Below are positions 1 to 5,701 of a stretch of 6,546 nucleotides of DNA, one piece after another (the stretch's first letter is position 1; each line of letters starts with the position of its first letter). The notes under the pieces were generated by a model. That model worked only from the letters and a program-made list of their open reading frames with translations, was not told the origin of the DNA and did not search any database. Position numbers and translations under genes: made by a program. Source of the DNA: an uncultured Cocleimonas sp. (lineage in GTDB: Bacteria; Pseudomonadota; Gammaproteobacteria; Thiotrichales; Thiotrichaceae); assembly GCA_937974135.1 (NCBI GenBank), contig CALJIH010000097.1, positions 1 to 6,546 of the forward strand, given 5' to 3'.

Positions 1-74
1 GCTAAAGCAAACAACATAAAAATAAAAATACCTAAACGCCATGTGCCTTCATTATTGTGTATTGATTCAAGCAT
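1..74 (-). CDS. N-terminal fragment of an unidentified membrane protein, cut by the window edge
   Basis: Reading the minus strand from an ATG at 74-72, the frame stays open for 24 codons to the window edge. It begins MLESIHNNEGTW, then RLGIFIFMLFAL, which is a strongly hydrophobic run typical of a first transmembrane helix. A GAGAAG stretch a few bases upstream of the ATG can serve as a weak ribosome binding site. The gene is divergent from the DUF547 gene at 278. A short polar head followed by W-R-L-G-(hydrophobic) resembles the start of integral membrane proteins such as the sterol desaturase/fatty acid hydroxylase family, but 24 residues cannot establish a family and I do not assign one. 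The open frame could also be chance, although the hydrophobic content and placement argue for a real gene. Confidence 0.5.
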   Translation of the reverse strand, partial: MLESIHNNEGTWRLGIFIFMLFAL

Positions 75-87
75 TCACTTCTCGTTA

Positions 88-117
88 ATTATAACTAGTG
101 TAAAAGTATGTATACAA
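88..117 (-). promoter_or_regulatory. Possible sigma-70 promoter for the leftward partial gene
   Basis: On the minus strand there is a perfect -10 box TATAAT (93-88) with TTGTAT 18 bp upstream (117-112). The -35 match is poor. The -35 box overlaps an 8-bp palindrome, TGTATACA, at 109-116. The predicted start of transcription would fall only a few bases before the ATG at 74, leaving almost no leader, so this may instead be chance in AT-rich DNA. The rest of 118-277, upstream of the DUF547 gene, has no convincing promoter: TTGATT at 176-181 followed by TTAAAT at 197-202 is the best candidate and is weak. A small inverted repeat, TGATC/GATCA, lies at 202-217. Confidence 0.25.
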
Positions 118-277
118 AGGTTTTGTTACTGAACTAAGGGAAATAGTTTAACACTAAGTAATATTGGTAATAAAATTGATTAAATAAAGAATAACTTTAA
201 ATGATCTATTTTGATCAACTTTGCGTATGTAGAGACATCGAATTAACTACCTTTTTAACAAACTAAAGAAATTTACT

Positions 278-1009
278 ATGAAAAAAATATTACTCGCTTT
301 AACACTTTTTAGCCTTTCATTAACAGCTTCAGCTTACGAAAATGATCTGGATGCATTATTAAAAACACATGTGAAGACCGTTACTCAATCTGGTATTCAA
401 TATAATGGTATCAATTATACGGCATGGGGGAAAGATCCTCGCCATGCAAAGGTTAGAGACGCAATTTTAAAAACAAACCCAGCTACACTTAAATCAAAAA
501 ACGATAAATTAGCATTTTGGATTAATGCTTACAACGTGTTGACAGTTGATTTAATCACTCGCGAAAAAGAAACCAAAAGCATCAAAAACTTAGGTTCTGT
601 ATTTAAGAGTCCTTGGAAAAAGTTTAGTTGGAAAATTAATGGTAAAGCTCACACTTTAGATGGTATTGAGCACAAGATTATTCGTCCAATGAATGAACCA
701 AGAATCCATTTCGCAATAAACTGTGCCGCTAAATCCTGTCCTGATCTTCGTCGTGAAGCATATCGTTCAAACAAGCTTAATGGACAGCTTCAACATCAAG
801 TGAACCTAACTTTGAACAATGCAACAAAAGGCTTTAAAAGCACTAACGGCAACAAAGCAGTTAAAGTTTCAAAAGTGATGGATTGGTTTGCTGAAGATTT
901 TAATAAAGGCAATCTAAATTCATGGTTACAACCTTATAAAAAGCAATTTGTTAATGCTAATACAAAAATCGGATTTTTCGGTTATGATTGGTCATTGAAC
1001 AAGCAATAA
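278..1009 (+). CDS. Exported DUF547-domain protein
   Basis: A 243-residue protein with a classic Sec signal peptide: positive MKK, a hydrophobic core, and an ASA signal-peptidase-I site at residues 17-19, so the mature protein should be periplasmic with no lipobox cysteine. The remainder is a DUF547 domain. Its hallmarks are KLAFWINAYNVLT at 77-89, the SPWKKF segment at 111-116, LDGIEHKIIRP at 127-137, and the highly conserved RIHFAINCAAKSCPDLR block at 142-158, with His144, Cys149 and Cys154. The C-terminus FGYDWSLN (234-241) matches the usual end of the family. The biochemical function of DUF547 is not established to my knowledge; the conserved His and Cys suggest either an enzyme active site or a disulfide. 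A weak AAAGAA ribosome binding site precedes the ATG. The next gene starts 52 bp downstream with no terminator between, so the two are probably co-transcribed. Confidence 0.9.
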   Translation: MKKILLALTLFSLSLTASAYENDLDALLKTHVKTVTQSGIQYNGINYTAWGKDPRHAKVRDAILKTNPATLKSKNDKLAFWINAYNVLTVDLITREKETKSIKNLGSVFKSPWKKFSWKINGKAHTLDGIEHKIIRPMNEPRIHFAINCAAKSCPDLRREAYRSNKLNGQLQHQVNLTLNNATKGFKSTNGNKAVKVSKVMDWFAEDFNKGNLNSWLQPYKKQFVNANTKIGFFGYDWSLNKQ

Positions 1010-1061
1010 AAAACAATAACTAAAAAACAAGAAAATAATACATTTAAAAAGGAAAATTATC

Positions 1062-2495
1062 ATGGCTAACACCCAACACTTTGATTTATGTGTGATTGGT
1101 GCAGGTTCGGCAGGCTTAAGTCTTGTCGCAGGCGCAGCACAACTTGGATACAACACAGTACTTATTGAAAAAGATAAAATGGGTGGTGATTGTTTAAACA
1201 CAGGTTGTGTCCCTTCGAAGGCTTTATTAAAAGCGGGCAAGGTCGCTCAAAATTTTCGTAACAGTGATATCTATGGTATTAAATCTCAAGAGCCAAAAAT
1301 CGATTTTGCTGCAGTAAAAGATCATGTCTCGAGTGTTATTAAAACTATCGAGCCTCATGATTCACAAGAACGTTTTGAGGGATTCGGTGCAACTGTTATA
1401 CGTGAGGCTGCTAAATTTATTGATGCAAATACGATCCAAGCTGGGGAGCATACAATTAGCGCAAAATATTTCTGTATTGCTACTGGTGCGCGCGCTTTTG
1501 TTCCCCCTATCCCGGGTATCGATAAAGAAAAAGTCTTAACCAATGAGAATATTTTCGATTTAAAAACTAAACCAAAGCACTTGATCGTTATTGGTGGTGG
1601 ACCTATCGGTGTGGAAATGGCAGAAGCACATAAAGGCTTAGGCTGTGATGTGAGCATTGTCGATATGGGCTCAATACTTGCAAATGATGACCCTGAATTA
1701 GTAGAAGTACTGCGCCAAGATTTATTATCTAAAGGCATTGATCTTTATGAAGGCTCGGCTGTTAGTTCTGTTAAGCATACTAAAACAACAGTTACTGTTA
1801 ACGTTGAAAAAGATGGCGAAACCATAAATCTTAAAGGGTCACACTTATTAGTTGCTGCTGGTCGCCAAGTGAATGCTGATCAATTAGACCTTGAAAAAGC
1901 AGGTGTAGAATTTGATCGTGGTGGTATTAAAACTGACGCACGCTTACGTTCATCACAAAAGCACATTTTTGCTGCAGGTGATGTTGCAAGTGGCCCTCAG
2001 TTTACACATATTGCAGGCTATCATGCAGGCATTATCATTCGTAATATTTGTTTTAAAATGCCTGCCAAGGTTGATTATAAAGCCTTACCCTGGGTGACAT
2101 ATACTGAAATGGAACTTGCCAATGTTGGTTTGACGCATAAAGAAGCTATTGAAAAATATGACGAATCTCGATTAAAAACGATTAGTTGGCAATTTGAAGA
2201 AAATGATCGTGCTCAGTGTGAGAAACATACAGCTGGTATGATAAAAATTACCGCATGCAATAACGGTAAAATTTTAGGAGCCACAATCGTTGGACCTCAT
2301 GCAGGTGAGTTGATCGGAATTTGGTCATTAGCAATTACCAAAGGCATGAAACTGAAAGACATCACTGGCATTATTGCTCCTTACCCTACTTTTGGTGAGA
2401 TTAGTAAACGAGTCGCTGGTGCATGGTTTACGCCTTCATTATTTAGTGACAAAACTCGTAAGATTGTTGGTTTACTCAAAAAACTACCTTTTTAA
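1062..2495 (+). CDS. FAD-dependent NAD(P)-disulfide oxidoreductase, mercuric-reductase-like but without metal-binding ends
   Basis: A 477-residue class-I pyridine nucleotide-disulfide oxidoreductase. Visible in order: FAD dinucleotide-binding motif GAGSAG (13-18); redox-active disulfide GGDCLNTGCVPSK (41-53; Cys44 and Cys49); ATGAR (140-144); a second Rossmann motif VIGGGPIGVEMAE (176-188) for NAD(P)H; the FAD-contacting FAAGDVA (303-309); and a C-terminal dimerisation domain from about residue 340. The usual catalytic His-Pro-Thr-x-x-Glu of lipoamide dehydrogenase is PYPTFGE here (440-446), with Tyr441 in place of His, as in mercuric reductase (MerA). However, it lacks the N-terminal heavy-metal domain and the C-terminal cysteine pair of MerA, so Hg(II) reduction should not be assumed. 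It is not a standard pyruvate dehydrogenase E3, since there are no E1/E2 genes nearby. A good AAGGA site (1049-1053) lies 8 bp before the ATG. Substrate is unknown. It is probably cytosolic and in an operon with the DUF547 gene. Confidence 0.9.
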   Translation: MANTQHFDLCVIGAGSAGLSLVAGAAQLGYNTVLIEKDKMGGDCLNTGCVPSKALLKAGKVAQNFRNSDIYGIKSQEPKIDFAAVKDHVSSVIKTIEPHDSQERFEGFGATVIREAAKFIDANTIQAGEHTISAKYFCIATGARAFVPPIPGIDKEKVLTNENIFDLKTKPKHLIVIGGGPIGVEMAEAHKGLGCDVSIVDMGSILANDDPELVEVLRQDLLSKGIDLYEGSAVSSVKHTKTTVTVNVEKDGETINLKGSHLLVAAGRQVNADQLDLEKAGVEFDRGGIKTDARLRSSQKHIFAAGDVASGPQFTHIAGYHAGIIIRNICFKMPAKVDYKALPWVTYTEMELANVGLTHKEAIEKYDESRLKTISWQFEENDRAQCEKHTAGMIKITACNNGKILGATIVGPHAGELIGIWSLAITKGMKLKDITGIIAPYPTFGEISKRVAGAWFTPSLFSDKTRKIVGLLKKLPF

Positions 2496-2549
2496 TCTTC
2501 AGCAAACAGACTAAAATAAATACCATAGGTTTTGCACGACACTCTATGA

Positions 2550-2583
2550 GCGAAAATAGTGTAATTTAATCATTATTTTTCGC
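2550..2583 (+). promoter_or_regulatory. Imperfect hairpin in the 136-bp gap before the MTA phosphorylase gene
   Basis: The arm at 2550-2561 (GCGAAAATAGTG) pairs with the arm at 2571-2583 (CATTATTTTTCGC) through 12 pairs, with one bulged T and one G-T wobble, closing a 9-base loop. No T-run follows on either strand, so it is not a clear intrinsic terminator. It lies about 50 bp upstream of the ATG at 2632. A TTGCAC at 2532-2537 could be a -35 box, but the matching -10 would fall inside the hairpin and is poor; TATCAT at 2584-2589 is an alternative -10 without a good -35. The structure may end transcripts from the flavoprotein gene, stabilise the downstream mRNA or mark an operator, and the sequence cannot decide between these. 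Confidence 0.35.
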
Positions 2584-2631
2584 TATCATTCTCGTTCAAA
2601 AATCAAACTAAAATCATTCAAGGAAGATTAC

Positions 2632-3480
2632 ATGCTAGGGGTTATTGGTGGATCAGGGCTATATGCACTTGATGGGTTAGAAATAATCAAAGAACATGAT
2701 ATTGAAACACCTTTTGGTAAACCTTCTGCGCCTATTGTAGAAGGACAATTTTCTGGTCAGACTATTCTATTTTTAGCTCGGCACGGACAAGGTCATGCCT
2801 TTTTACCCCACGAAGTAAATTACCGCGCAAATATATTCGCTTTAAAAAAACTCGGTGCAAGCAGAGTATTTGGTGTTTCTGCCGCTGGTAGTTTACGTGA
2901 AGAAATTAAACCCGGTGATCTAGCCATCGCAACTCAATATTTTGATCATACTCGTGGAAAGCGTAATAACACATTTTTTGGTAACGGTATTGCTGGCCAC
3001 GTTTCAACCGCCTACCCTGTATGCCCTTCACTAAGTACTGATATTGAGGCCGCTGCAAAGCGCATAAATCAAGCTATCCATAGTGGCAAATCTTATGCCT
3101 GTGTAGAAGGTCCGCGCCTTGGTACGCAAGTAGAGAGTTTCTTTTTACGCGATCACGCCAATTGTGATTTGGTAGGAATGACCAATGTACCTGAAGCTTT
3201 TCTAGCACGTGAAGCGCAAATGGCTTATTGCACAGTATGCCTAGTAACAGACTATGATTGCTGGATGGAAGATCCTGATCAACATGTCAGCGTTGAAAAG
3301 TTTTTTGAAGTCTATGGTGGCGCACTAGAAAAAGCTAAAGCATTACTAGCTGAATTATTGAGCCAACCATTCACGGATACCCCAGACAGTGTTAAACAAG
3401 CTTTACAAATGGCTATATTGACGCCGGATGATGCCATGAGTGATGAGCAGAAAGACTGGTTGAACACCTTACGTGCTTGA
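2632..3480 (+). CDS. mtnP: S-methyl-5'-thioadenosine phosphorylase-type enzyme (PNP/MTAP family)
   Basis: A 282-residue trimeric-PNP-fold phosphorylase, close to the length of human MTAP (283). Motifs: phosphate-binding GGSG (6-9) and ARHG (49-52); HEVNYRANIFALK (60-72); GVSAAGSLREEIKPGD (81-96); EGPRLGTQVES (159-169); GMTNVPEAFLAREA (182-195); and the base-recognition loop TDYDCW (206-211), with Asp207 and Asp209. In MTAP these aspartates recognise adenine. Bacterial S-methyl-5'-thioinosine phosphorylases of the PA3004 kind, as I recall them, have an NPAAG-like segment there, so this enzyme should be adenine-specific. The reaction is phosphate plus a 5'-modified 5'-deoxyadenosine giving adenine and the corresponding ribose-1-phosphate. 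AAGGAAG (2620-2626) is a strong ribosome binding site that fixes the start. The stop overlaps the start of the next gene by 8 bp, tying it to a glycosyltransferase pair rather than to other methionine-salvage genes. The real substrate may be MTA or a related 5'-substituted adenosine. Confidence 0.9.
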   Translation: MLGVIGGSGLYALDGLEIIKEHDIETPFGKPSAPIVEGQFSGQTILFLARHGQGHAFLPHEVNYRANIFALKKLGASRVFGVSAAGSLREEIKPGDLAIATQYFDHTRGKRNNTFFGNGIAGHVSTAYPVCPSLSTDIEAAAKRINQAIHSGKSYACVEGPRLGTQVESFFLRDHANCDLVGMTNVPEAFLAREAQMAYCTVCLVTDYDCWMEDPDQHVSVEKFFEVYGGALEKAKALLAELLSQPFTDTPDSVKQALQMAILTPDDAMSDEQKDWLNTLRA

Positions 3481-4069
3481 GCAAAATCTTAATAACGTTA
3501 GCGTTATAATTCCTGTTTGGAAGCAAGAAACCGAGCTTAAAAAACTATTAAAAGACTTAGAACCTTTTGATGCTGAAATTATTCAATCATCTGCAGGGAG
3601 TCGCGCAAAAAGCTTAAATGCGGGCGCAGCTAAAGCTTCTCGTGAATTTTTATGGTTTCTGCATGCAGATAGTCGCCTCAAGCAACAGAACATCTCTGCA
3701 CTCAAATCTTCAATCAGAAAAAATCCGAATGCAATACATTATTATGAACTCGTTTTTGAAAAACCTGGTTTAAGTGCTTGGAATGCCAGTTGGGCTAACC
3801 TTAGATCTTCTTGGTTTAAACTGCCTTATGGTGATCAGGGATTTTGTCTGTCGAAATCTCAGTATGAAAAAATTGGTAAATACCCTGAAGATACTCCCTA
3901 TGGTGAAGATTTGTTATTTATTCGAAAAGCTAAAAAGCTAGGCATTGATATTCTCTCTGTTAAATCAAAAATTATCAGTAGTGCCCGAAAATATCATACA
4001 CATGGTTGGTTAAAAACTACCTTTTCTCATTGGGTAATTATGTACGAATTATTGAGAAAAGAAGTATGA
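3473..4069 (+). CDS. TIGR04283-type family 2 glycosyltransferase, short form (arsenosugar-cluster family)
   Basis: A 198-residue GT-A fold glycosyltransferase. It opens with the first strand VSVIIPVWKQE (9-19), then SRAKSLNAGAAKA (43-55), the DxD-equivalent FLHADSRL (62-69), LPYGDQGFCLSK (117-128), YGEDLLFIRKAKK (143-155) and SARKYHTHGWLKTT (170-183). This order matches the family annotated as TIGR04283, found with arsenosugar genes. The segment that in relatives carries the nucleotide-contacting DGGSxDGT loop, between strand 2 and the RARxxNAGA motif, appears to be missing: residues 35-44 run almost directly from AEII into GSR. The protein is accordingly short. The start is a GTG overlapping the last 8 bp of the phosphorylase gene, with no Shine-Dalgarno sequence, so translation is probably coupled. 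No later start is possible without losing the first strand. There is no signal peptide or membrane segment, so it is cytosolic or peripheral. Donor and acceptor are unknown. Confidence 0.82.
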   Translation: MLEQNLNNVSVIIPVWKQETELKKLLKDLEPFDAEIIQSSAGSRAKSLNAGAAKASREFLWFLHADSRLKQQNISALKSSIRKNPNAIHYYELVFEKPGLSAWNASWANLRSSWFKLPYGDQGFCLSKSQYEKIGKYPEDTPYGEDLLFIRKAKKLGIDILSVKSKIISSARKYHTHGWLKTTFSHWVIMYELLRKEV

Positions 4070-4701
4070 ATATTGCCATTGCCATTTTTGTTAAAACACC
4101 TGGCATCTCACCTTTAAAAACTCGACTAGCTGCCACGGTTGGTAAAGAAAAAGCAGAAGAGTTTTACCGTTTAAGCTTGCGATCTATTGAGAATACTTTG
4201 AGCGGACTAAACCTTAACCCTTTTTGGGCTGTTGGTGAAAGAGAAGGATTAGATAATCCTCTTTGGATAGCTTTTAATAGAATGCACACAGGTGATGGTG
4301 ATTTAGGTGATCGACAAAGTCATGTTTATCATGAGTTATTGAAAACACATGATGCTGTGATACTAATAGGCGGTGATGCACCACAACTTTCCATTGATAT
4401 TTTAAATAAAGCTATAACCGCATTGATAACAAAGGATTTTGTAATTGGACCTGCAACCGATGGAGGTTATTATTTATTAGGTGGTCGTAAAAGTATAAGT
4501 AATAAAGTGTGGAAAGGAACACCTTGGAGCCATGCAAAAACCCGCGAAATACTTATTCAAAAACTAGAATCTGCTCCCTATGAGCTTGAAACATTAACAG
4601 ACGTTGATACAGAAGTGGATTTGAATACAGTATTGCAAGAGATGCCCAACACTTTAAACGAAGATCAATTGATTCTGAAAGAATGGATTATTCGTCTTTA
4701 G
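4066..4701 (+). CDS. TIGR04282/DUF2064 family glycosyltransferase or nucleotidyltransferase-like protein
   Basis: From the ATG at 4066 this is a 211-residue protein that begins directly with the first strand MNIAIAIFVKTPGISPLKTRLA. An in-frame ATG at 4006 would add 20 residues lying inside the previous gene; I reject it because family members begin at the strand and the 4066 ATG forms an ATGA overlap with the preceding TGA, preceded by GAGAAAAGAAG. Motifs: KTPGxxPxKTRL (10-21), GDGDLGDRQ (77-85), IGGDAPQLS (101-109), the signature GPATDGGYYLLG (128-139), TPWSHAKT (152-159) and DVDTEVDL (179-186). The fold is the GT-A/MobA/CofC-like nucleotide-diphospho-sugar type. The family is named as an arsenosugar-biosynthesis glycosyltransferase from gene neighbourhoods, but its chemistry is unproven and nucleotidyl transfer to a sugar-1-phosphate is also plausible. 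It is the last gene of the overlapping trio and converges on the radical SAM gene, sharing 14 bp with it. Confidence 0.85.
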   Translation: MNIAIAIFVKTPGISPLKTRLAATVGKEKAEEFYRLSLRSIENTLSGLNLNPFWAVGEREGLDNPLWIAFNRMHTGDGDLGDRQSHVYHELLKTHDAVILIGGDAPQLSIDILNKAITALITKDFVIGPATDGGYYLLGGRKSISNKVWKGTPWSHAKTREILIQKLESAPYELETLTDVDTEVDLNTVLQEMPNTLNEDQLILKEWIIRL

Positions 4702-5614
4702 CCACACAAGAACCGCCACCGAGTACACAAAATTTAGAACAATGCTGATGGTTGAGATAAACACGTTTGCTACTCTTCTTTAATGTAGATGAAAATTCAA
4801 ATTCATCTTCGTATGGCAGTAATGTGCATGCTATAACAGCTGGTTTAATCTGACCTTTGCGTTTGACGACCATCCGAGAGTTGGCGCACATTATGTTCTG
4901 CGGATTCACATCTAAGATACCCCAACAATCGGTCGTAATCTCAGGCACTTCCGCCTTTTCATCCATTTCAGGAAATAGAATCAATGTCATTGGATCGTTA
5001 GCATCTACATTGATGTTATTTTTCTTAAAAAATTGAGTATATCCTTCACGAAGTTCTGCTTCTTTTTCACCCCAACGTGTTCTACCTGCAACATTCATAA
5101 CAAAGTTGTTTTCAGATAACCATACAAGCCCTTTCAATGTTATATCAAAAGTACCTTCACCACGCTCTTCTTCATGTAGCGTAGAGTTAAAATGATCGAC
5201 AGAAACACGCACAGTTAATAAGCCAGAATATTTCTTATTTAATTCCAACAATTCCTCTTTTCTACGCATCATTGGGCGCATCGCATTAGTCAGCATGACT
5301 AATCTAAAGCCGCGACTCAAACATTCTTCCATAATCGGAATAATGTCAGGATTCATAAATGGCTCACCACCGGTGATTCCAATTTCAGTAGTACCCATAT
5401 TTTCATCACGAATTTCATCAAGATAGGTACATACTTCTTTGTACGTTATATAAACCAGAGAATCATTTTTTGGAGATGATTCGATATAACAATTATCACA
5501 GGTAATATTGCATAGAGTTCCGGTGTTTAACCAAAGGGTATCGAGACGTTGCATATCTACAAAAGCCCTGTTCTCGCCTTTGGCGGTTACCTGATAATCT
5601 TCAAATTTATTCAT
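4688..5614 (-). CDS. Radical SAM protein with a Cys-rich C-terminal tail
   Basis: A 308-residue protein. The radical SAM [4Fe-4S] motif is CNITCDNC (Cys35, Cys39, Cys42), followed by the SAM-binding ITGGEPFMNPD (80-90), LVMLTNAM (105-112) and a TVRVSVDHF strand (134-142). This is the standard order of a radical SAM barrel. The second half holds further cysteines at 230, 243, 263, 292, 296 and 303, ending CSKFCVLGGGSC. This is suggestive of one auxiliary Fe-S cluster, though the spacing is not the canonical seven-Cys SPASM pattern. It is not a textbook ArsS, whose motif is of the CNxxCxHCHV type, yet the GGGSC tail recalls the glycine/cysteine-rich end of the ArsS/rSAM-Cys-rich group. The substrate cannot be named. 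The ribosome binding site before the ATG at 5614 is weak (AGAA), and Met21 is a possible later start. The gene is tail to tail with the TIGR04282 gene and separated from the TVP38 gene by a terminator. Confidence 0.85.
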   Translation of the reverse strand: MNKFEDYQVTAKGENRAFVDMQRLDTLWLNTGTLCNITCDNCYIESSPKNDSLVYITYKEVCTYLDEIRDENMGTTEIGITGGEPFMNPDIIPIMEECLSRGFRLVMLTNAMRPMMRRKEELLELNKKYSGLLTVRVSVDHFNSTLHEEERGEGTFDITLKGLVWLSENNFVMNVAGRTRWGEKEAELREGYTQFFKKNNINVDANDPMTLILFPEMDEKAEVPEITTDCWGILDVNPQNIMCANSRMVVKRKGQIKPAVIACTLLPYEDEFEFSSTLKKSSKRVYLNHQHCSKFCVLGGGSCVAKDE

Positions 5615-5644
5615 TTTAAGTTCTACGTTGTGAAATTGATTAGA

Positions 5645-5683
5645 TAATAAAAAGCTTAAGCAACATATTGGTTTGCTTAAGCT
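5645..5683 (-). terminator. Intrinsic terminator of the TVP38/TMEM64 gene
   Basis: A perfect 11-bp inverted repeat, AGCTTAAGCAA at 5653-5663 and TTGCTTAAGCT at 5673-5683, encloses a 9-base loop. On the minus strand the stem is followed by TTTTATTATC, a typical terminator tail, whereas on the plus strand no T-run follows. It sits 18 bp past the TVP38 stop codon and only 38 bp before the radical SAM start codon, so it separates the two minus-strand genes. Confidence 0.8.
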
Positions 5684-5701
5684 AAATATTATTGTTGTTT
5701 C

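Noticed and set aside
992..1240. Open frame of 82 codons on the minus strand across the DUF547-flavoprotein gap.
   Set aside because: It overlaps the start of the flavoprotein gene, including the FAD and disulfide motifs, and has no ribosome binding site or family resemblance.
1355..1738. Open frame of 127 codons on the minus strand.
   Set aside because: It lies entirely within the flavoprotein gene, whose motifs are unmistakable, and its translation shows no recognisable domain.
1062..2495. Call as mercuric reductase (merA) or dihydrolipoyl dehydrogenase (lpd).
   Set aside because: It lacks the MerA metal-binding termini and has Tyr instead of the catalytic His of Lpd, and no mer or ketoacid dehydrogenase genes adjoin it.
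2632..3480. Call as S-methyl-5'-thioinosine phosphorylase, a common automatic annotation.
   Set aside because: The base loop is TDYDCW with two aspartates, the adenine-recognising form of MTAP, not the NPAAG-like loop of the inosine-specific enzymes.
245..4025. AACTACCTTTTTAA occurs at 245-258 and 2482-2495, with an 11-base version at 4015-4025.
   Set aside because: Low-complexity, AT-rich words of this length can recur by chance in a window this size; one copy is upstream of a gene, one ends a gene and one is inside a gene, so there is no shared role.
4006..4065. Longer N-terminus for the TIGR04282 protein from the ATG at 4006.
   Set aside because: The additional 20 residues lie inside the preceding gene and precede the first strand; the ATGA overlap start at 4066 has a better ribosome binding site.
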